A stretch of 57,816 nt of DNA, taken from contig JAGBSX010000007.1 of NCBI GenBank assembly GCA_017631635.1, positions 1 to 57,816 of the forward strand. Reading direction: 5' to 3'. Under the pieces are notes generated by a model. It was not told the DNA's origin. It saw only the letters and a list, made by a program, of their open reading frames with translations, and did not search any database. Position numbers and translations under genes: made by a program. Positions 54,345 to 57,816 of the stretch are shown here, piece by piece. Each line of letters starts with the position of its first letter. Within the stretch, counting starts at the first letter, position 1. Source of the stretch: Clostridia bacterium. Its GTDB lineage: Bacteria; Bacillota; Clostridia; Christensenellales; RUG350.

Positions 54345-54386
54345 AGCCCACTATACTTCGCAAAAAGCGAAATATGGTGGGCTTTT
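54345..54386 (+). terminator. Terminator-like hairpin within the element
   Basis: AGCCCAC... CTTCGC (54345-54361), AAAAA loop, GCGAA ... GTGGGCT (54367-54383), then TTTT. Confidence 0.6.
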
Positions 54387-54414
54387 CTTATCCACAAAAG
54401 ATTAATTAATATAA

Positions 54415-54586
54415 GTTATATTTTTAGCCTCATGGCTAAAAGTGATATGCAAGTATCTTGCGTTATATTTTGACCTGTGGTCAAAGTTATATTATATTTG
54501 CCATAACTTACCCTGTGGGTAAATATAACTTTGCATAGCAAAATATAACTGCGAAAGCAATATAACTTGCCGATAGGCAAATATAG
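54415..54586. repeat. Nested array of mini-hairpins with GTTATAT/ATATAAC separators
   Basis: Seven short stems with 3-4-base loops: TTTTAGCC/GGCTAAAA (54422-54441), GCAAG/CTTGC (54449-54461), TTTGACC/GGTCAAA (54469-54485), TTACCC/GGGTAA (54508-54522), TTTGC/GCAAA (54530-54542), TGC/GCA (54550-54559), TTGCC/GGCAA (54567-54580). GTTATAT occurs three times on the left (54415, 54462, 54486) and ATATAAC three times on the right (54523, 54543, 54560), so the whole array is one large palindrome centred on the fourth stem. Confidence 0.75.
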
Positions 54587-54589
54587 TTG

Positions 54590-54622
54590 TGGCGTAACGA
54601 TAAATCCCTATCGCTACGCCAC
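54590..54622 (-). terminator. Stem next to yebC end
   Basis: GTGGCGTA-CGATA / TATCG-TACGCCAC around AATCCC; follows yebC by 21 bases. No strong T-run, so termination is uncertain. Confidence 0.5.
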
Positions 54623-54643
54623 TAATACCCAAACTTGTTTATT

Positions 54644-55369
54644 TTATTCTTCTTCCTCTTCTGGCAAGATAGCATTGTGATATACGTTTTGAACGTCGTC
54701 GTTGTCCTCTAGCATATCTATAAGTTTTAGGACACTATCCACTTTGTCTAGAGGGTCTACCATATCGTTGGCTACCATCTCTAGTTCTGCACTCTCTACC
54801 TTGAGGCCATTTGCCTCCAACGCATTTTTGACTGCCATCAATTCGGTAGGATTGCAGTATATACAAAATACCTCTCCCTCGTCTACCAAATCATCTGCGC
54901 CTGCCTCTAAAGCATACATCATCATATCCTCTTCGGAATAACTCTCCTTTTGCACTATGATGACGCCCTTGCGAGTAAATAGATAGGATACAGAGCCCAA
55001 TGCTCCACCCATTTTGTCAAATGCGTGTCTTACCTCACCACCCGTACGATTACGATTGTCGGTGAGAGTCTCCACTACAAATGCTGTACCTGCAGGTCCA
55101 AATCCTTCGTATACAATTTCTTCGAAATTGACCTTGTCTCCTTCGCCTGCTGCTTTCTTGATACTACGTTGGATATTGTCGTTTGGCATATTAGCCGCTT
55201 TGGCTTTGGTAATTACCATCTTGAGTTTGAAGTTGGTATCAGGGTTTGGTCCACCCATCTTGACAGCCATGGCTATCTCACGGCCTATTTTGGTAAATAC
55301 GTTTGACCTAGCCTTGTCAGCCTTGCCTTTTCTTGCTTGAATATTGTGCCATTTGCTATGTCCTGACAT
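54644..55369 (-). CDS. yebC: YebC/PmpR family transcriptional or translational factor
   Basis: 241 aa. SGHSKWHNIQARKGKADKARS is the signature start; GGRNRTGG-like TDNRNRTGGEVRHAFDK, the ALEAGADD and EEEE acidic tail are typical. YebC proteins bind DNA as regulators, and YebC2-type members act on ribosomes stalled at prolines. TAGGAGG gives a strong ribosome site. Starts 12 bases after the TrmH-type gene. Confidence 0.96.
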   Translation of the reverse strand: MSGHSKWHNIQARKGKADKARSNVFTKIGREIAMAVKMGGPNPDTNFKLKMVITKAKAANMPNDNIQRSIKKAAGEGDKVNFEEIVYEGFGPAGTAFVVETLTDNRNRTGGEVRHAFDKMGGALGSVSYLFTRKGVIIVQKESYSEEDMMMYALEAGADDLVDEGEVFCIYCNPTELMAVKNALEANGLKVESAELEMVANDMVDPLDKVDSVLKLIDMLEDNDDVQNVYHNAILPEEEEE

Positions 55370-55380
55370 ATGATTTCCTC

Positions 55381-56118
55381 CTATTTGTTGAGATAACGGA
55401 GCATATACATAGATATACCCCCTGCTACAGATGCGTTGAGAGACTCCATACCTTTGTCCATAGGCAACGACAGGGAGATATTAGCATTTTTTCTAAAAAT
55501 ATCACTAATACCGTGTGCCTCGCTACCTACGACTAGCGCCACATTATCTCCGTCGCATTTGTAGTCAAATATATTGTTGCCTGCCATATCTAATATGGCT
55601 ATATCGTGACCGACACTACGTAGACAAGATATCACCTCTGGGGCAGTACCTTCGTAGATATTCACTCCAAATATACCTCCCATAGATGCCCTCACGGCTT
55701 TGCCAGCATAGGGATCTGTGCTGTCTATGAGGTATACGTCTCTGTATCCCGTAGCAACGGCAGTACGTATAAGCGTACCCATATTGCCAGGATCGGTCAC
55801 ACCGTCCATAACTAGACATCTGCTACTAGGTGGCTTGATAGATAAGTCTGGGATATCGTATACACCTACCACTCCTTGAGGAGTGACTGTGCCACTTATC
55901 TTGGACAACTGCTCCTCACTCACCAAATAGCACTCTGTAGGAGAAGACTTGATTCCGTCTAGACAACTCTCTTGGGTGACTAGTAGCATACGAGCAGGTA
56001 TATCCAAATCCTTGATAAGATTGTATCCCTCAGCCAAAAACAAACCCTTTGCTCTACGCACGGATCTATCTTTGAGGGTAGATAATTCCTTGACTAACGC
56101 CTTGGTTGCAATCATCAT
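55381..56118 (-). CDS. TrmH/SpoU family RNA 2'-O-methyltransferase
   Basis: 245 aa: N-terminal substrate domain (STLKDRSVRRAKGLFLAEG), then VMDGVTDPGNMGTLIRTAVA, VVGSEAHGIS and LPMDKGMESLNASVAGGI. The three SpoU motifs form the trefoil knot. Downstream of rplT it is the usual Bacillota neighbour (YsgA-type), modifying rRNA. Paralogous to 26504-27346, about a quarter shorter in the N-terminal domain. Confidence 0.93.
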   Translation of the reverse strand: MMIATKALVKELSTLKDRSVRRAKGLFLAEGYNLIKDLDIPARMLLVTQESCLDGIKSSPTECYLVSEEQLSKISGTVTPQGVVGVYDIPDLSIKPPSSRCLVMDGVTDPGNMGTLIRTAVATGYRDVYLIDSTDPYAGKAVRASMGGIFGVNIYEGTAPEVISCLRSVGHDIAILDMAGNNIFDYKCDGDNVALVVGSEAHGISDIFRKNANISLSLPMDKGMESLNASVAGGISMYMLRYLNK

Positions 56119-56133
56119 AAGCGCACCTATTAT

Positions 56134-56161
56134 ACAAAATTAGCCTTCTACAGAAGGCTAA
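56134..56161 (-). terminator. Terminator of infC-rpmI-rplT
   Basis: Stem TTAGCCTTC/GAAGGCTAA with TACA loop followed by TTTT on the minus strand. Confidence 0.8.
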
Positions 56162-56171
56162 ATTGTACTAA

Positions 56172-56528
56172 TTATTTTGAAAGTTGAGCCTTGGCGGTCT
56201 CACAAAGTTTAGCAAATGCACTAGTGTCATTATAAGCCAAATCTGCAAGTATCTTACGGTTGAGGGTGATACCTGCTAGTTTTAGACCGTGCATTAGTTT
56301 GGAGTATGATAGACCATTGATACGAGCACCTGCATTGATACGTGCTATCCATAGTTGTCTAAAATCTCTCTTCTTGAGTTTACGTCCTACGTATGCGTAG
56401 GATTGAGACTTCATAACAGCCTCGCGTGCTACTCTGTATAGTTTGCTCTTCGCACCAAAATAACCTTTGGCTAGTTTAAATATTTTTCTACGCTTCTTAA
56501 CAGCGTTAACTCCTCTCTTAATTCTCAT
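56172..56528 (-). CDS. rplT: 50S ribosomal protein L20
   Basis: 118 aa. [22 protein letters not shown] and the [21 protein letters not shown] block are L20 signatures. L20 binds 23S rRNA early in assembly and its own leader mRNA. AGGAGG precedes the ATG. Sixteen bases after rpmI. Confidence 0.98.
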   Translation of the reverse strand: MRIKRGVNAVKKRRKIFKLAKGYFGAKSKLYRVAREAVMKSQSYAYVGRKLKKRDFRQLWIARINAGARINGLSYSKLMHGLKLAGITLNRKILADLAYNDTSAFAKLCETAKAQLSK

Positions 56529-56544
56529 TGTCCACTACCTCCTA

Positions 56545-56739
56545 TTATGCATGAATCATTGACTTAATAGTGCTAGATATAGTAGCATCTACGTACGCTC
56601 CCTTTCTCAAGTGAGCTTTTCTCTTGCTGGATTTCTTGGTCAAGATATGGTTCTTACCGCAATGAGCCATCTTTACCAAACCACTCTTCTTCACGCGAAA
56701 ACGCTTCTTTGCGCCGCTGTGTGTCTTCATTTTAGGCAT
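56545..56739 (-). CDS. rpmI: 50S ribosomal protein L35
   Basis: 64 aa, basic; [20 protein letters not shown] and [17 protein letters not shown] are L35. GGAGG precedes the ATG. Middle gene of the infC operon. Confidence 0.98.
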   Translation of the reverse strand: MPKMKTHSGAKKRFRVKKSGLVKMAHCGKNHILTKKSSKRKAHLRKGAYVDATISSTIKSMIHA

Positions 56740-56773
56740 AACTAAATTCCTCCAAAATATTATTCAATTAAAT

Positions 56774-57286
56774 TTATTTCTTTGCAGGTGAGAAAATCAT
56801 AGCGATAGTACGGCCTTCTTGTTGAGCCTTTTTCTCAACTATACCGTTTGAGCCTATCTTCTCTGCAAACGAATTCATAATCTCCATGGCAATCTCTGGG
56901 TGAGCCATCTGTCTACCCTTGAGCCTGATAGATGCGCGCACTCTATCGCCTGATAACAAAAACTTGATAGATTGCTTGGCTTTGACGTCTAGGTCGTGGT
57001 CATCTATAGTGGCTGATAGCCATATTTCTTTGAGTTCTACCACCTTTTGATTTTTGCGAGCCTCTTTCTCCTTCTTGATGAGTTCGAAACGATACTTGCC
57101 ATAATCCAAAAACTTACATACTGGTGGTACTGCTTGAGGAGATATCTTAACAAGATCTAGATTTCTCTCGTCAGCCATAGCATTTGCCTCGTCAGCAGAC
57201 ATAATGCCTAGCATCTCTCCCTTTTCGTCAATCACTCTAACCTCACGATCCCTAATCTGATCGTTGATTTGCAACTCTTTGATAAT
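56774..57286 (-). CDS. infC: Translation initiation factor IF-3
   Basis: 170 aa if started at ATT (57286), five bases after GGAGG: ATT-ATC-AAA-GAG-TTG reads as M-IKELQINDQIRDREV. A TTG 12 bases upstream (57298) would destroy the ribosome site by including it. ATT starts are a known hallmark of infC, where IF-3 represses initiation at its own non-canonical codon. NPDF-like signatures KFLDYGKYRFE and the C-terminal RPAQQEG-type KAQQEGRTIAMI are clear. Confidence 0.95.
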   Translation of the reverse strand: MIKELQINDQIRDREVRVIDEKGEMLGIMSADEANAMADERNLDLVKISPQAVPPVCKFLDYGKYRFELIKKEKEARKNQKVVELKEIWLSATIDDHDLDVKAKQSIKFLLSGDRVRASIRLKGRQMAHPEIAMEIMNSFAEKIGSNGIVEKKAQQEGRTIAMIFSPAKK

Positions 57287-57300
57287 CGTATCCTCCAATC

Positions 57301-57416
57301 AATAAAAAATGGATAACGCATAAAGTTATCCATCACCGAAAATACACGCTAGGTGTAAAACTTTCAACTGATAACCTGTCGGCTAGTACCGTAGGTGAGA
57401 ATAACTTCTGCTTTCG
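57301..57416 (-). promoter_or_regulatory. L20-type infC leader with attenuator
   Basis: The roughly 120-base leader has ACCGAAA (near 57411) able to pair with TTTTCGGT (near 57337), plus CAGAAGT, CTCACCTACGG and GCCGACAGG, the layout of L20 leaders. It ends in a terminator TGGATAAC/GTTATCCA (57310-57332) with a T-run that runs into the Shine-Dalgarno region. L20 binding should favour termination. Confidence 0.7.
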
Positions 57417-57422
57417 GTAGAT

Positions 57423-57451
57423 ATAATACCACCTCTATTATTATTTGTCAA
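57423..57451 (-). promoter_or_regulatory. infC operon promoter
   Basis: Minus strand -35 TTGACA (57446-57451), 17-bp spacer, extended TGG, -10 TATTAT (57423-57428). Confidence 0.8.
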
Positions 57452-57491
57452 ATGAAAATATGTGTTTTTTTGCTAAATTTTTGCTATTTTT

Positions 57492-57816
57492 TCATTCAAA
57501 TACCGTATTTAATATCTTTTTCACTCTATCTTCGATATATTCTCCTTCTCTCCACTTCTCAAGGTAATAAAATACTCTCTGTATGGTCATATCGCTATTG
57601 TCGTTGCCTACGTAATACCTAGCACGTTTTTGAGAAGGTTTTTTGAGATTGAGACTAATCATAAATGAGAGCAAGTCGTATTTATCCTCCTCGCTAGCAC
57701 CACCTTGATAAAATTCTTTGACTAATCCTATCAGCCACTCCCAATTTTTTCGTAACGGCAAAAAACTAAAATGATATATATCGTCTAGATGTATCTCATC
57801 TCTCTCTCGTATCGTC
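57492..57816 (-). CDS. Unknown protein, C-terminal part
   Basis: The frame is open from the right edge to a stop at 57492, about 107 residues. It includes EIHLDDIYHFSFLPLRKNWEWL and, later, YYLEKWREGEYIEDRVKKILNTVFE. A TTG at 57761 could be a start but the open frame beyond it argues for a truncated, longer gene. Tryptophan- and charge-rich, probably soluble and helical. No family recognised. Confidence 0.5.
   Translation of the reverse strand, partial: TIRERDEIHLDDIYHFSFLPLRKNWEWLIGLVKEFYQGGASEEDKYDLLSFMISLNLKKPSQKRARYYVGNDNSDMTIQRVFYYLEKWREGEYIEDRVKKILNTVFE

Larger units (their letters stand above)
54281..54643. mobile_element. MITE-like element with terminal inverted repeats
   Basis: A 363-bp gene-free block between spoVG and yebC. 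Left end AATAAAAAAAAGTTTGGG (54281-54298); the right end, read in reverse, is AATAAACAAGTTTGGG (54643-54628), the same but for two bases. Subterminal TAGGGATTT recurs inverted (54316-54324 and 54602-54610). Inside are a terminator-like hairpin (54345-54386) and an array of small hairpins. No reading frame of note. The right end touches the yebC stop codon. A target-site duplication is not obvious. Confidence 0.65.

Noticed and set aside
54415-54586. CRISPR array.
   Set aside because: Separators are only 7 bases and inter-separator segments are short palindromes of uneven length, with no cas gene in the window.
1-57816. tRNA or rRNA genes.
   Set aside because: No cloverleaf with a GTTCGA-like T-loop was found by eye in the intergenic gaps, which are short and AT-rich; a formal scan was not possible.

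Overview
The window looks like chromosomal DNA of a low-GC Bacillota, most likely an uncultured gut Clostridia lineage. The evidence is the Firmicutes-type gene order ftsY-ylxM-ffh-rpsP-khpA-rimM-trmD-rbgA-rnhB-yraN, with yifB-dprA-topA-trmFO-hslV-hslU further on, plus spoVG, a SpoVB-type flippase, a DUF5685 gene, strong Shine-Dalgarno sequences and TTGACA/TATAAT promoters. Genus cannot be read from the sequence. Most genes are on the minus strand, so operons read right to left. No rRNA, tRNA or CRISPR array was seen.

Left end (1-1.4 kb): a complete tyrosine recombinase lies next to three copies of an approximately 18-bp repeat. Two of them are inverted around a 243-bp segment that carries a good promoter pointing at a truncated zinc-ribbon gene at the left edge. 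This has the layout of an invertible promoter switch. At 1.5-3.5 kb is a manA-glcK operon in which manA is a pseudogene with intact promoter and Shine-Dalgarno.

3.5-18 kb: a small membrane peptide, a cysteine desulfurase, aspS, hisS, hslU, hslV, trmFO, topA, dprA, a YifB/ComM ATPase and a lipoprotein-like carbohydrate-binding/GT-C membrane fusion. 18-25 kb: rplS, yraN, rnhB, rbgA, trmD, rimM, khpA, rpsP, ffh, ylxM and ftsY, a translation and protein-targeting block. 24.8-29.2 kb: an esterase, a DegV protein and an rRNA methyltransferase, divergent from a LysM-SpoVB pair.

29.2-37.5 kb: a hexuronate/sugar-acid locus. It holds a GH36-like glycosidase, two TIM-barrel sugar isomerases, uxuB, uxuA and two Gfo/Idh/MocA dehydrogenases (one frameshifted), divergent from an AraC regulator across a clear inverted-repeat operator. 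37.5-40.4 kb is accessory: an XRE regulator with operator-like repeats, a zinc-ribbon membrane protein, a creatinase/creatininase pair fused by deletion, an ArsR-like regulator and a 55-aa membrane peptide.

40.3-52 kb: one long minus-strand operon: a membrane protein, pepF, a lipoprotein, dnaB, a DUF4380-like protein, then a tightly coupled HPr-kinase-like/PqqD/S26-peptidase/ABC module resembling RiPP maturation and export, then trpS and a DUF5685/J-like/membrane triad. A 52-aa orphan peptide gene with an acidic tail sits just beyond at 52.1 kb.

52.3-57.8 kb: murC, spoVG, a MITE-like element (54281-54643) with terminal inverted repeats and a nested array of tiny hairpins, yebC, a TrmH-type methyltransferase, and rplT-rpmI-infC behind an L20-type leader, with infC apparently starting at ATT. 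A partial unknown gene runs off the right edge.
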